Below, in pieces: positions 35,372-44,403 of a stretch of DNA of 64,000 nt. Below the pieces are notes generated by a model. It was not told the DNA's origin. It searched no databases and worked only from the letters and a program-made list of their open reading frames with translations. Each line of letters starts with the position of its first letter. Position 1 is the first letter of the stretch. The translations under genes were made by a program, and so were the position numbers. The stretch comes from JBCBGF01 sp039193455 (GTDB taxonomy: Bacteria; Pseudomonadota; Alphaproteobacteria; Rhodobacterales; Rhodobacteraceae), in assembly GCA_039193455.1 (NCBI GenBank), contig JBCCWO010000001.1, forward strand, positions 530,800-594,799, written 5' to 3'.

Positions 35372-37096
35372 TCAGCGCATTTCCTCGACCGGTGTCACAC
35401 CCAGAATACCCAAACCTGCTGAAATAACAACGGCTACGGCACGGGGCAGCGCGATTTTCGCGGCGGTCGCATCGGGGTCGTTCTCGTGGACAAAGCGCAG
35501 GGCCGGATCGTCATTGCCCTTGTTCCAGAGCGCGTGGAATTCCGACGCCAAATCATAGAGATAGAAGGCGACCCTGTGCGGTTCGTGGTTGCGGGCCGCA
35601 ATCTCGACCAGGCGCGGCCACTCGGCAATCTTGCGCGCGACGGCGTATTCCTGCGCATCGGCCAACACGGGATGGTCCGAGATTGGCAGATTTCCAGCCT
35701 CGGCCCGGCGGATCACCGATTTGACCCGCGCATGGGCGTATTGCACGTAGAAGACCGGGTTATCCTTTGATTGCTCGGTCACCCGGGTGAAGTCAAAGTC
35801 GAGCGGCGCGTCGTTTTTGCGGGTCAGCATGACAAACCGGGTGACATCAGACCCCACCTGATCGACGACATCGCGCAGGGTCACGAAGGTGCCGGCCCGC
35901 TTTGACATTTTGAAGGGCTCGCCGTTCTTAAAGAGCCGCACGAGCTGGGTCAGTTTGATGTCCAGCGGGACAGTTCCATCGGACAGCGCCGACACCGCAG
36001 CCTTCATCCGCTTGACGTATCCACTGTGGTCCGCGCCGAAGATGTTGATCAGCGCATCGAACTCGCGGCTGACCTTGTCGTAGTGATAGGCGATGTCGGG
36101 GGCAAAGTAGGTCCAGCTGCCATCGGATTTCTCGATCGGGCGGTCGACATCGTCGCCGTGATCCGTGGACCGAAAGAGCGTCTGCTCGCGCGGTTCCCAA
36201 TCCTCGGGCAGCTTGCCCTTGGGCGGGTCGAGCTTGCCGCGATAGATCAGGTTCTTTTCCTTCAGCAGATCGATGGCGCTTTCGATCCGGCCTGTGCCAT
36301 AGAGGGACTTTTCGCTGAAATAGACGTCCATCTTGACGCCCAGCGCGGCCAGATCGCCCTGGATCAGCTCCATCATCGCGGCGGTGGCAAAGGTGCGCAC
36401 TGGCTCGAGCCAGACCTCTTCGCCTTTGTCGAGGAAGCTGTCGCCGAACTGGTCCTTCAGCGCCTCGCCAACGGGCACCAGGTAGTCGCCGGGATAGAGG
36501 CCTTCGGCAATCTCGGGGCTGAGCCCATGCGCTTCGCGATAACGCTCGTAAGCCGAGCGGGCGAGGACATCGACCTGCGCCCCGCCATCGTTGATGTAAT
36601 ACTCGCGCGTCACGTCATAGCCCGCGGCCTCAAGCAGGTTCGACAGGGAGTCGCCGAACACCGCCCCCCGGGTATGGCCCACATGGAGCGGGCCGGTGGG
36701 GTTGGCCGAGACGTATTCGACGTTCACTTTGACGCCTGCGCCCATGCCGGAATGGCCAAAGGCCGTGCCCGCATCGATCGCTTCGGTCACCACATCGTGC
36801 CAGACCTGCCCGTCGAGATGCAGGTTCAGGAACCCCGGGCCTGCGACCTCGGCCACCGCAACGCGCGGGTCCGATTTCAGCCGCCCGGCCAGATCGTCGG
36901 CGATGTCGCGCGGCTTCATGCCCGCGGGTTTGGCCAGCACCATGGCGGCATTGGTGGCCATATCGCCATGGGCCGCGTCGCGGGGCGGCTCGACCGCGAC
37001 ATTGCCGTAGTCGAGCCCGGTCGGCAGCTCTCCGTCGGCGACCATGGCGTCCAGCGTTTCGATGACAAGCGTGCGGATATCAGCGAAGATGTTCAT
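35372..37096 (-). CDS. argS: arginyl-tRNA synthetase
   Basis: This 574-residue class I synthetase has the HIGH motif as HVGH (138-141, in SANPTGPLHVGHTRGAVFGD), the KMSKRAGTF signature in the KMSKS position, and an anticodon-binding domain with the C-terminal VEEMR typical of ArgRS. It attaches arginine to tRNA-Arg. It is divergent from a methyltransferase gene. Confidence 0.96.
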   Translation of the reverse strand: MNIFADIRTLVIETLDAMVADGELPTGLDYGNVAVEPPRDAAHGDMATNAAMVLAKPAGMKPRDIADDLAGRLKSDPRVAVAEVAGPGFLNLHLDGQVWHDVVTEAIDAGTAFGHSGMGAGVKVNVEYVSANPTGPLHVGHTRGAVFGDSLSNLLEAAGYDVTREYYINDGGAQVDVLARSAYERYREAHGLSPEIAEGLYPGDYLVPVGEALKDQFGDSFLDKGEEVWLEPVRTFATAAMMELIQGDLAALGVKMDVYFSEKSLYGTGRIESAIDLLKEKNLIYRGKLDPPKGKLPEDWEPREQTLFRSTDHGDDVDRPIEKSDGSWTYFAPDIAYHYDKVSREFDALINIFGADHSGYVKRMKAAVSALSDGTVPLDIKLTQLVRLFKNGEPFKMSKRAGTFVTLRDVVDQVGSDVTRFVMLTRKNDAPLDFDFTRVTEQSKDNPVFYVQYAHARVKSVIRRAEAGNLPISDHPVLADAQEYAVARKIAEWPRLVEIAARNHEPHRVAFYLYDLASEFHALWNKGNDDPALRFVHENDPDATAAKIALPRAVAVVISAGLGILGVTPVEEMR

Positions 37097-37185
37097 GAGG
37101 GCGGGTCATATCACTCGCGGGGCGCGGGTCAACGTGTGCGGCCCGTGTCATCCTGACGTCACTTAACTTCGCGAACGGTGCTGGA

Positions 37186-37806
37186 ATGACCGATTACGAA
37201 CTTGAGCAGGCCTACGACATCAACGGGCCCGAAGATGCCAAGGCCTTGTATGGAAACTGGGCCGCGTCCTACGACACCAGCTTTGGCGAGGCCTGGGGCT
37301 ATATTGCCCCACGCGAGATTGCGGCGATCTACCGGGCCGAGGGCGGCGTGGCGGAACCAGTGCTCGACATCGGTGCGGGGACCGGTCTGGTGGCCGAGCA
37401 TCTGGCGGGGATGACGGTGGACGCCATCGACATCACCCCCGAGATGCTGGCCATCGCCGAGGGCAAGGGGCTTTATCGCGAGCGTATTGTGGGCGATTTG
37501 ACCAAGCCGCTTGGCTTTGGGGATGCTGTCTATGGTGGCGTGATCTCGTGCGGGACGTTCACGCATGGGCATGTGGGGCCTGAGTGCTTCCCCGAGCTGT
37601 TTCGTGTGACGCAGCCCGGCGCGCTTTTCGTCTGCGGCACGATCCCGAAGGTGCTTGACGGGCTGGGCTTTGGATCGGCCTTGGCGGGGCATGTCGCAGC
37701 TGGCCGGATCACACCGGTGCGCTTCGTGGATATCCCGATCTATGAGGGGAAGGATCACCCCCATGCCGGTGACCGGGGCCTTGTGATGGTGTTTCGGACG
37801 CTCTAG
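37186..37806 (+). CDS. class I SAM-dependent methyltransferase
   Basis: This 206-residue methyltransferase has the opening YGNWAASYDTSFGEAWGY, the SAM motif VLDIGAGTGLVAEHL and the acidic IDITPEMLAIAEGKG. It is of the Williams-Beuren/UbiE-like small type. The substrate is unknown. It ends 4 bp into the convergent dgt gene. Confidence 0.85.
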   Translation: MTDYELEQAYDINGPEDAKALYGNWAASYDTSFGEAWGYIAPREIAAIYRAEGGVAEPVLDIGAGTGLVAEHLAGMTVDAIDITPEMLAIAEGKGLYRERIVGDLTKPLGFGDAVYGGVISCGTFTHGHVGPECFPELFRVTQPGALFVCGTIPKVLDGLGFGSALAGHVAAGRITPVRFVDIPIYEGKDHPHAGDRGLVMVFRTL

Positions 37807-38948
37807 CCGCCCTGCCCCAGCACAAAGCGCTTGTGGCACTGGATGGCAAACCGGTCCGTCATCCCCGCAATGTAGTCCAGGACGATGCGCGCGAGCGCGG
37901 TTTCGCCTTGGGCGTCGGACACGTCCTTGCGCCACTGCTTGGGCAGCTCTTCCGGGTTGGCGAGGTAGAACGGGAAAAGCGCGTTGACGACCTCGGTCAC
38001 CTCGGCGCGCATCTCAAGCACTGTGGGGGCGCGGTACATCCGCTCAAACAGGAAGGCGCGGATGGTTTCGAGATCGGCCCATAGGCTGTCGGTAAAGCGG
38101 ATCACCCCGCGCCCGGCCTGGCGGATGTCATCGACGCTTTGCGGGGCGATCTCGTCCAGGTTGCGCCGCGCGACGGCGATCACATCCTCGACCAGGATGC
38201 CAAAGAACCGCCGCAGCGCCTCGTGCCGGCGACGGTAGTAGTTGAGGCCGGGATAAAGCCGATCCACCTCGGCAAAGCAGTCCCGCAGGATCGGAAGCTC
38301 GGCCAGTTCATCCGTCGAAAACAGCTCGGCCCGCAACCCGTCATGCAGGTCATGGTGGTTGTAGGCCACGTCATCGGCGATCGCGGCGACCTGCGCCTCG
38401 GCGCTGGCGTGGGTGTCGAGTTCCAGATCGTGCCGCCGGTTATATTCGGCCAGCGCCCAGGGCAAATCGCCGGTGACGGGCCCGTTGTGCTTGGCCAGAC
38501 CTTCCAGCGTGTCCCAGGTGAGGTTCAAGCCGTCGAAATCCGCATAGTGCCGCTCAAGCGCCGTGACGATGCGGATCGCCTGGGCGTTGTGGTCAAACCC
38601 GCCATAGGGGGCCATCAGCTCTTGCAGCGCATCCTCGCCGGTGTGGCCAAAGGGCGGGTGCCCCAAGTCGTGGGCCAGCGCCAACGCTTCGGTCAGTTCT
38701 GGGTTGAGCCCCAGCACGCCCGAGATTGTGCGCGCGACCTGCGCCACCTCGAGCGAATGGGTCAAGCGCGTGCGGTAGTAATCGCCCTCATGCTCGATGA
38801 AGACCTGGGTTTTGTGCTTGAGTCGCCGGAACGAGGACGCATGAATGATGCGGTCGCGGTCGCGCTGGTAGCACGTGCGAAACGTGCTTTCTTCTTCGGG
38901 ATAGAGCCGTCCCCTGCTCTGCCCGGCATGCGCTGCGAAAGGCTGCAT
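37803..38948 (-). CDS. dgt: deoxyguanosinetriphosphate triphosphohydrolase-like protein
   Basis: This 381-residue HD-domain protein has H64 (RLTHSLEVAQV), H93-D94 (LAHDLGHPPFGHTGEDAL) and a further Asp, the metal-binding set of dNTPases. The C-terminal VLDYIAGMTDRFA is typical of the alphaproteobacterial dGTPase-like branch. It hydrolyses dNTPs to deoxynucleosides and triphosphate. It is convergent with the methyltransferase gene, overlapping by 4 bp. Confidence 0.93.
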   Translation of the reverse strand: MQPFAAHAGQSRGRLYPEEESTFRTCYQRDRDRIIHASSFRRLKHKTQVFIEHEGDYYRTRLTHSLEVAQVARTISGVLGLNPELTEALALAHDLGHPPFGHTGEDALQELMAPYGGFDHNAQAIRIVTALERHYADFDGLNLTWDTLEGLAKHNGPVTGDLPWALAEYNRRHDLELDTHASAEAQVAAIADDVAYNHHDLHDGLRAELFSTDELAELPILRDCFAEVDRLYPGLNYYRRRHEALRRFFGILVEDVIAVARRNLDEIAPQSVDDIRQAGRGVIRFTDSLWADLETIRAFLFERMYRAPTVLEMRAEVTEVVNALFPFYLANPEELPKQWRKDVSDAQGETALARIVLDYIAGMTDRFAIQCHKRFVLGQGG

Positions 38949-39028
38949 GGCCTGCCGCTCCTTGTCCCCGCCGAGCCTGTCCCGGCCCGATCAGCGCAGT
39001 GTGACCCGCGCCATGTGTCGCTTTTGTG

Positions 39029-39439
39029 TCAGGCCGCCTCGGCCGCCACCGACCGGATCCGTTCCACCATCGCCCGCACCCCGTTCGAACGCTGCGCCGA
39101 CAGATGTTCGTTCAGACCAAGCCGCGCGAGGGCCGCGGGCGCATCCACGCCCGGCACCTCGTTCACCGCCCGGCCATTGTAGAGCGCACGCAACACCGCG
39201 ATCAGCCCGCGCACGATCATGGCGTCACTGTCGCCTTGAAACGAAAACTGCCCGTTGTCGATCCGCGGGTGCAGCCAGACCTGGCTGGCACAGCCATCCA
39301 CCTTGGTGGCCGGCACCTTGAGCGCCTCGTCCAGGTTCGGCATATCGCGGCCGAGTTCGATCACATAGCGATACCGGTCTTCCCAATCGTCGAGAAACTC
39401 AAAGGTTTCGGCAATCTCTTCAAAGGCCTCGGTGCTCAT
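39029..39439 (-). CDS. sufE: cysteine desulfuration protein SufE
   Basis: The ATG at 39439 gives 136 residues, the usual SufE length. The active Cys is C50 in TKVDGCASQVWL, preceded by the RYRYVIELG helix. SufE takes persulfide sulfur from SufS for iron-sulfur cluster assembly. The remaining suf genes are not in this window. Confidence 0.93.
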   Translation of the reverse strand: MSTEAFEEIAETFEFLDDWEDRYRYVIELGRDMPNLDEALKVPATKVDGCASQVWLHPRIDNGQFSFQGDSDAMIVRGLIAVLRALYNGRAVNEVPGVDAPAALARLGLNEHLSAQRSNGVRAMVERIRSVAAEAA

Positions 39440-39564
39440 CTCGGTGTCCTGCCAGCGCATCCCTGTGTCACTTAGGCGGGCCCGTGCGCAAGGTCCAGCC
39501 TTGGCGGCCTTTTCAGCGCCCCGACGATGGGCTAAGCGCAGGGCGGTCGACACGGGGGGCACTG

Positions 39565-40011
39565 ATGGGCCGGATTATCGTTCTTTTTGCGCTGGTCACG
39601 CTGACGACAGGGTGTGCGCAGTTTTCAGAAAGCCGCGTCAACCCGTTCAACTGGTTCGGTGATGATGAAGAGGTGACGCCGGTCACCACCGTGACGGTGA
39701 CCGACCCGCGCCCGCTGATCGACGAGATCTCGTCCCTGTCGCTCGACCCGGTGCCCGGCGGGGTGATCCTGCGCGTGGTCGGGCTGCCCGAGCAGCAGGG
39801 TTACTTTGCGGGCGCGCTGGTGCGCGAGACGACCGAAGCCGGATTGCTGAGCTATGCCTTTCGGGTGATCCCGCCCGCCGAACCCACGCGCGTGTCCACC
39901 GAGGTGTCGCGCGAGGTCGTGGTGGCACTGTTTTTGTCGGATCAGACACTGGCGGGTGTGCGCCAGATCCAAGTGCGCGGAGCGAATAACGCGCGTGCGG
40001 TGCGGCGGTAG
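39565..40011 (+). CDS. hypothetical lipoprotein
   Basis: The ATG at 39565, with a GGGGGG ribosome site, gives 148 residues with a lipobox ending LTTGC (about residue 17). A conserved-looking FNWF motif follows, then a mostly beta C-terminal part. The protein is probably anchored in a membrane of the envelope. No named family was recognised; similar proteins occur beside sufE/rnd in Rhodobacterales-type genomes (recollection, not a search). Convergent with rnd. Confidence 0.7.
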   Translation: MGRIIVLFALVTLTTGCAQFSESRVNPFNWFGDDEEVTPVTTVTVTDPRPLIDEISSLSLDPVPGGVILRVVGLPEQQGYFAGALVRETTEAGLLSYAFRVIPPAEPTRVSTEVSREVVVALFLSDQTLAGVRQIQVRGANNARAVRR

Positions 40012-40021
40012 GGCCGGATTT

Positions 40022-41179
40022 CTACAACTCGATAATCCGCACCTTGCTGCCCTGGGCGGCCAGGGCGAGCTTGCCGTCGCACAGCCGCAGCGCATCGCGC
40101 CCGAACACGGTTTTGCGCCAGCCGCGCAAGGCGGCGACGTCGCGCATGCCAGCGGCGATTTCATCGAGTTCTGAGGCAGTTGCGATCAGTTTTTGAGCCA
40201 CCCCTGCCTCTTCGGACTTGGCCTTGAGCAGGACGCGCAACAGATCCGCCAAAGCGGGATTGACGTTCAGTTTCTCGCGCGAGCGATCAACCTTTGGAAA
40301 ATCCTCGGGCTCGGTGGCAAGGCCCGCCTCGACGGCCGCCAGAATACCTTCGGCCACCTCGCCCTTGCGCGCCTCGCGCAAGAGCAGGCGTGCCCGGCCC
40401 AGATCGCCGACACTGCGTGGCTTGGTTGAGGCAAGCTCAAGCAACGCGTCATCCTTCATCACCCGGTTGCGGGGAATATTGCGGGACTGCGCGTAACCTT
40501 CGCGGAACCGCGCCAGCTCACGCGCGATCGCCAGAAACCGGCCCGAATGCGTCCGTGTCTTGAGCCGCCGCCAGGCATCTTCGGGCGCCACGGTGTAGGT
40601 TGCCGGGTCGGTGAGAACGCCCAGTTCCTCTTCCACCCAGACGCGCCGCCCGGATTTGTCCAGCTCGGCCGCCAGATAGGTGTAGATGTCCCGCAGGTGG
40701 GTCACATCCGCCAGTGCATAGGTTTTTTGCGCATCCGTCAGCGGGCGCCGCGACCAGTCGGTGAAGCGCGAGGTTTTATCGAGCTGCGCCTTTGCGATCT
40801 TGCGCACCAGCGTCTCATACCCCACCTGTTCGCCAAATCCGGCAACCATTGCAGCCACTTGCGTGTCAAAGAGGGGTTCCGGGATCACGCCCGCTTCGAC
40901 AAAGAAAATCTCCAGATCCTGCCGCGCGGCGTGGAATACCTTGACCACGGAGGTGTCGCGAAAAAGATCATAGAGCGGGTCGAGCGACAGATCCCCGATG
41001 AGCGGGTCTACCAGAACGGCGTCTTCCTCGGCATCGCCGGGAACCGCCAACTGCACAAGGCAGAGTTTAGCGTAATAGGTGCGCTCGCGCAGGAATTCGG
41101 TGTCGACCGTGACGAAAGGGTGCGACCGGGCCCGCTCGCAAAACGCTGCCAGCGCCTCGGTCGTGGAGATTGTTATCAT
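40022..41179 (-). CDS. rnd: ribonuclease D
   Basis: This 385-residue DEDD exonuclease starts with VTVDTEFLRERTYY (first acidic pair), and carries the AARQDLEIF and YALADVTHL motifs. Two HRDC domains follow in the second half. RNase D trims the 3' ends of tRNAs and other small RNAs. The start codon at 41179 precedes an AT-richer gap to the purN stop. Confidence 0.93.
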   Translation of the reverse strand: MITISTTEALAAFCERARSHPFVTVDTEFLRERTYYAKLCLVQLAVPGDAEEDAVLVDPLIGDLSLDPLYDLFRDTSVVKVFHAARQDLEIFFVEAGVIPEPLFDTQVAAMVAGFGEQVGYETLVRKIAKAQLDKTSRFTDWSRRPLTDAQKTYALADVTHLRDIYTYLAAELDKSGRRVWVEEELGVLTDPATYTVAPEDAWRRLKTRTHSGRFLAIARELARFREGYAQSRNIPRNRVMKDDALLELASTKPRSVGDLGRARLLLREARKGEVAEGILAAVEAGLATEPEDFPKVDRSREKLNVNPALADLLRVLLKAKSEEAGVAQKLIATASELDEIAAGMRDVAALRGWRKTVFGRDALRLCDGKLALAAQGSKVRIIEL

Positions 41180-41232
41180 GAAGGTATTTTATCCAATCCT
41201 TCCGGGACGTTCCAGTGAGATAGGCGCAAGGT

Positions 41233-41826
41233 CTATTCCGGCAAGAAAACCGGCGTTCTGTCGCCGGCGGCAAACCGCTGCAAGACCGCCGGGTAAAGCT
41301 GGTGTTCCATGCCAAGAACCCGCGCGGCAAGCGTATCGGGCGTGTCCGAGGTGTGCACCGGCACACGCGCCTGGCCAAGAAGTGGCCCTGCGTCCAGTTC
41401 GGCGGTGACTTCATGCACGCTGCACCCGGCGTGGCTGTCGCCTGCGGCAAGTGCGCGGGCATGGGTGTTGAGGCCGGGATATCTCGGCAAGAGCGAGGGG
41501 TGGATGTTCAGCATGCGCCCGGCCCAGTGCTCGATAAACCCGGGGGTCAGGATGCGCATGAACCCCGCAAGGCACAGAATGTCGGGGGCGGCTCTATCGA
41601 GTTCGGCCTGCAACACACGCTCGAAAGCTGCGCGGTCGCCTTTGTGGGGGCGGTGGTCGACGGCGGCGGTCGCGATGCCCATGGCCTGCGCCTTGTCGAG
41701 GCCCTGCGCGGCGGGATCGTTCGACACCACCAGCACGGGCCGCGCCGGATGGTCGCCCACCATGCTTTCGGCCAGTTTCACCATGTTCGATCCGCCGCCC
41801 GAGATCAGGATGGCGACCCGCTTCAC
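41233..41826 (-). CDS. purN: phosphoribosylglycinamide formyltransferase
   Basis: The GTG at 41826 is chosen because it overlaps the purM stop (GTGA) and begins MKRVAILISGGGSNM, giving 197 residues; upstream frame is purM. The catalytic NIHPSLLPRYPGLNTH segment and the HEVTAELDAGPLLGQ motif identify PurN. It formylates GAR in purine synthesis. Confidence 0.94.
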   Translation of the reverse strand: MKRVAILISGGGSNMVKLAESMVGDHPARPVLVVSNDPAAQGLDKAQAMGIATAAVDHRPHKGDRAAFERVLQAELDRAAPDILCLAGFMRILTPGFIEHWAGRMLNIHPSLLPRYPGLNTHARALAAGDSHAGCSVHEVTAELDAGPLLGQARVPVHTSDTPDTLAARVLGMEHQLYPAVLQRFAAGDRTPVFLPE

Positions 41827-42869
41827 CCAAGCGCCCCGCTGTAGCTGACGCCCTGTCCGGCGACCACCTCGCCGAGGGTGAACACGGTTTCGCCGCTGTC
41901 GCGCAGCGTGGCGGCGACGGCATCGGCGGCGTCGGGGGCGACGACCACGACCATCCCGATCCCGCAATTGAAGGTCTTGAGCATTTCGTCGCCGTCGATC
42001 CCGCCCGCCTCGGCCAGCCAGCGAAATACCGGTGGCAGGGTCCAGGCCCCTAGGTCGATCACGGCCCCCTGCCCGTCCGGCAGAACGCGTGGCAGGTTCT
42101 CGGTCAGTCCACCGCCAGTGATATGGGCAAGCCCCCGCACGCCACCCTGGCGGATCGCCTCGAGCGCCGGGCGGACGTAGAGCCGCGTCGGCGTCAACAG
42201 TGCGGCGCCAAGCGATTGCCCGTCAAACGGGCTTGGAGCCGCCCATGTCAGGCCAGAGACCTCAACCACCCGGCGCACCAGAGAGTAACCGTTGGAATGC
42301 ACCCCGTCCGAAGCCAGCCCCAGCAGGACATCGCCCGCGGCGACATCGCGCGGCAGGTCCTGGCCGCGTTCCATCGCGCCGACCGCAAAGCCCGCAAGAT
42401 CGAAATCGCCCGGCGGGTACATGCCCGGCATCTCGGCCGTCTCGCCCCCGATCAGCGCACAGCCCGCCCCGGCGCATCCCCGGGCGATCCCTTCGATCAC
42501 CTGCGCCGCGGCGTCCACCGACAACTTGCCCGTGGCGAAATAGTCGAGAAAGAACAGCGGCTCTGCGCCCTGGCAGACAAGATCGTTGACGCACATCGCC
42601 ACCAGATCGACGCCCACCCCGTCCAGATGGCCCGTGTCGATCGCGATCCGAAGCTTGGTGCCCACGCCGTCGGTGGCGGCCACCAGCACCGGATCCACAA
42701 ACCCCGCGGCCTTTAGATCAAACAGTGCGCCGAAACCGCCCAAACCGGCCATCACACCGGGGCGCGCGGTTGCGGCGGCGGCAGGTTTGATCCGGTCCAC
42801 AAGCGCGTTCCCGGCGTCGATATCGACCCCGGCCTCGGCATAGCTCAACCCGTTTCGTTTTGCGGCCAT
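41823..42869 (-). CDS. purM: phosphoribosylformylglycinamidine cyclo-ligase
   Basis: The ATG at 42869 gives 348 residues with the PurM pattern: GLSYAEAGVDIDAGNALVDR at the start, VAATDGVGTKLRIA for ATP binding, and GGETAEMPGMYP. It closes the imidazole ring in purine synthesis. PurN is coupled by GTGA. The adjacent tRNA is divergent. Confidence 0.95.
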   Translation of the reverse strand: MAAKRNGLSYAEAGVDIDAGNALVDRIKPAAAATARPGVMAGLGGFGALFDLKAAGFVDPVLVAATDGVGTKLRIAIDTGHLDGVGVDLVAMCVNDLVCQGAEPLFFLDYFATGKLSVDAAAQVIEGIARGCAGAGCALIGGETAEMPGMYPPGDFDLAGFAVGAMERGQDLPRDVAAGDVLLGLASDGVHSNGYSLVRRVVEVSGLTWAAPSPFDGQSLGAALLTPTRLYVRPALEAIRQGGVRGLAHITGGGLTENLPRVLPDGQGAVIDLGAWTLPPVFRWLAEAGGIDGDEMLKTFNCGIGMVVVVAPDAADAVAATLRDSGETVFTLGEVVAGQGVSYSGALG

Positions 42870-42940
42870 CGCTGTCCCCCAGGCGGCTCTTGCGCCGTGC
42901 CTAGACCAACACCGCGGCGCAGGCAATCCGATGGCTGCGC

Positions 42941-42968
42941 TTGACCGGGCCGGGCACTCTGATAAGCC
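42941..42968 (+). promoter_or_regulatory. weak candidate promoter for tRNA-Ile2
   Basis: TTGACC (42941-42946) and TAAGCC (42963-42968) are 16 bp apart, and the tRNA starts 10 bp later, as in tRNA-Pro. The -10 is poor, so this is only positional support. Confidence 0.35.
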
Positions 42969-42978
42969 CAAGCGGGGC

Positions 42979-43055
42979 GGGCCTGTAGCTCAATTGGTTA
43001 GAGCAGAGCGCTCATAACGCTTTGGTTGGGGGTTCAAGTCCCTCCGGGCCTACCA
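42979..43055 (+). tRNA. tRNA with CAT anticodon, probably tRNA-Ile2 (lysidine-type)
   Basis: This 77-nt sequence has a GGGCCTG/CGGGCCT acceptor stem with C4-G69 and C5-G68 pairs, an anticodon loop CTCATAA, the T-loop TTCAAGT and an encoded CCA. The CAT anticodon could belong to Met, but those acceptor pairs and the GAGCG-CTCATAA-CGCTT arm fit tRNA-Ile2, whose C34 is converted to lysidine by TilS. Its 3' end borders the RepA-like patch, making it a possible integration site. Confidence 0.9.
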
Positions 43056-43073
43056 CAAAGATGCAAAATCAAA

Positions 43074-43143
43074 GGGTTACAATGGCTAACCCACCCAAAT
43101 TCGGGTATTGATCCCAAAAGGGAATATTGCGGCGTGGCTAACC
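43074..43143 (+). repeat. short direct and inverted repeats upstream of the RepA-like gene
   Basis: TGGCTAACC occurs at 43083-43091 and 43135-43143. An inverted copy GGGTTA (43074-43079) pairs with TAACCC (43087-43092) over a 7-bp spacer. The second copy lies 17 bp before the RepA-like ATG at 43160. The layout suits operator or iteron binding. Confidence 0.5.
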
Positions 43144-43159
43144 TCTTCGGGGGTGATTC

Positions 43160-44245
43160 ATGACAGACTTGCCGCCGCCAATGTTCCCGAAGCTTGAGGT
43201 AACCTCGATCAGCGAATTCTACGGCAAGCCGGTGCCTGAGCGCCGATGGCTCGTTCGCGATGTTTTTCCATTGAACACGGTATCGATCGTCTCCGGCCCC
43301 GGCGGTATCGGCAAGTCGGGTCTACTATACCAACTCTGCATCTCCGTTTCACTCGGCATGAGCTTCATCGGGAGAGAAGTGACCCGCGGTCGCGCTCTCT
43401 ATCTCACATGTGAAGACGACCTATCAGAACTCAATATTCGCGCAGATGAGATTGCGCGGGGCCTCGGTATATGCCTGGCTGAAATAACAGACGTCGATGT
43501 TTTCGCCATGGTTGGGGGAGACTCAAGCCTTGGAAAATTTGACAAGACAAACAAGCTCACGCCAACCTTCTTCTTTTACTCACTCTTCGACACCGTTGAT
43601 TTGAGAAAGTATGACCTCGTTGTGCTGGACAACGTCGCAGACCTGTTTGCTGGCAACGAAAACGACCGCGTTCAAGTGAAGGCATTCGTCAAGCTTCTAG
43701 CCAGTATTTGTGAGACAAACGATTGCACCGTAATTCTTGTCGCGCACCCATCGGTGTCGGGAATGGCAGAAGGTTCTGGTCGATCGGGCTCGACCGGATG
43801 GCCTAATGCCGTGCGGTCTTTTTGGTATTTGAAAAGGCCCGACGACAGGGGCGCCGACCGCGATCTCAGAGAACTTGCGAACCAGAAAGCGAACCGCGGT
43901 CCTGATGGCGAAACTATCATTCTACGCAGGGAGAAAGGGATATACCGGCTCGAGGGAGGCGGCAGTTTCCTCGATTTGGCAGCGCATCGCTCCAAAGTCC
44001 GCCAGGTCTTTCTAAGTCTGTACCGCCAGAAACGAGCACTCAACTATGAGTTGACCTCTACGCAGTCTCGCACCGGCGCAGTCACTGTGTTCGCAAGCGA
44101 CCCCGAGGCAGGCGGCATCAAGAAACATGATTTCGAAGTCGCGCTTCGCGAACTCATCAACGACGGCACGCTCAAACTCAAAAGCGTCGGGCCCCCGTCG
44201 AAAACGAAGACAGTCATCGTGTGGCCAGAGGAGGTCGACGAATGA
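43160..44245 (+). CDS. RepA-like AAA/RecA-fold ATPase (mobile-element replication helicase)
   Basis: This 361-residue protein resembles hexameric RepA/KaiC-like helicases of plasmids and integrative elements. Walker A is GPGGIGKS (46-53), the Walker B strand is LVVLD (153-157), and LVAHPSVSGMAEGSGRSGST is the sensor loop followed by a C-terminal winged part. Such proteins melt origins or drive P4-type replication. The GC content is clearly lower than in the flanking core genes. It is close to the 3' end of tRNA-Ile2 and coupled to a small ORF by ATGA, and no primase or integrase is next to it. Confidence 0.82.
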   Translation: MTDLPPPMFPKLEVTSISEFYGKPVPERRWLVRDVFPLNTVSIVSGPGGIGKSGLLYQLCISVSLGMSFIGREVTRGRALYLTCEDDLSELNIRADEIARGLGICLAEITDVDVFAMVGGDSSLGKFDKTNKLTPTFFFYSLFDTVDLRKYDLVVLDNVADLFAGNENDRVQVKAFVKLLASICETNDCTVILVAHPSVSGMAEGSGRSGSTGWPNAVRSFWYLKRPDDRGADRDLRELANQKANRGPDGETIILRREKGIYRLEGGGSFLDLAAHRSKVRQVFLSLYRQKRALNYELTSTQSRTGAVTVFASDPEAGGIKKHDFEVALRELINDGTLKLKSVGPPSKTKTVIVWPEEVDE

Positions 44246-44403
44246 CCCGCCATATCGACTTCCGAACCCCTTCCGAACTCCCTGCCGAACCCCTGTTCTT
44301 CCGAACCCCTAGTACCCCAGACTTCGGAAGAAACCCTACGTTTAAGGGTTCGGCACAACGGAACTTCAGAGACCCTGAAAGGACCGCGCATGCCGCGTTT
44401 TGA
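44242..44403 (+). CDS. small hypothetical protein coupled to the RepA-like gene
   Basis: The ATG at 44242 overlaps the RepA-like stop (ATGA) and follows a perfect AGGAGGT site, so translation is very likely. The 53-residue product has an FRTP motif at residues 7-10 and again at 20-23, encoded by the CCGAACCCC repeats, and is otherwise featureless. It may be a small accessory factor, or the frame may simply cross an iteron block. Confidence 0.5.
   Translation: MTRHIDFRTPSELPAEPLFFRTPSTPDFGRNPTFKGSAQRNFRDPERTAHAAF
44262..44353 (+). repeat. CCGAACCCC iteron-like cluster
   Basis: CCGAACCCC occurs at 44262, 44285 and 44301, with a CCGAACTCC variant at 44273. An inverted GGGTTCGG lies at 44346-44353. 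Four direct copies within 48 bp just after a RepA-like gene resemble an iteron-type replication origin, though three copies are inside the 53-codon frame. Confidence 0.5.

Noticed and set aside
37803..37806. 4-bp overlap of the convergent methyltransferase and dgt genes as a frameshift signal
   Set aside because: Both genes have normal full-length ends; convergent short overlaps are frequent here.
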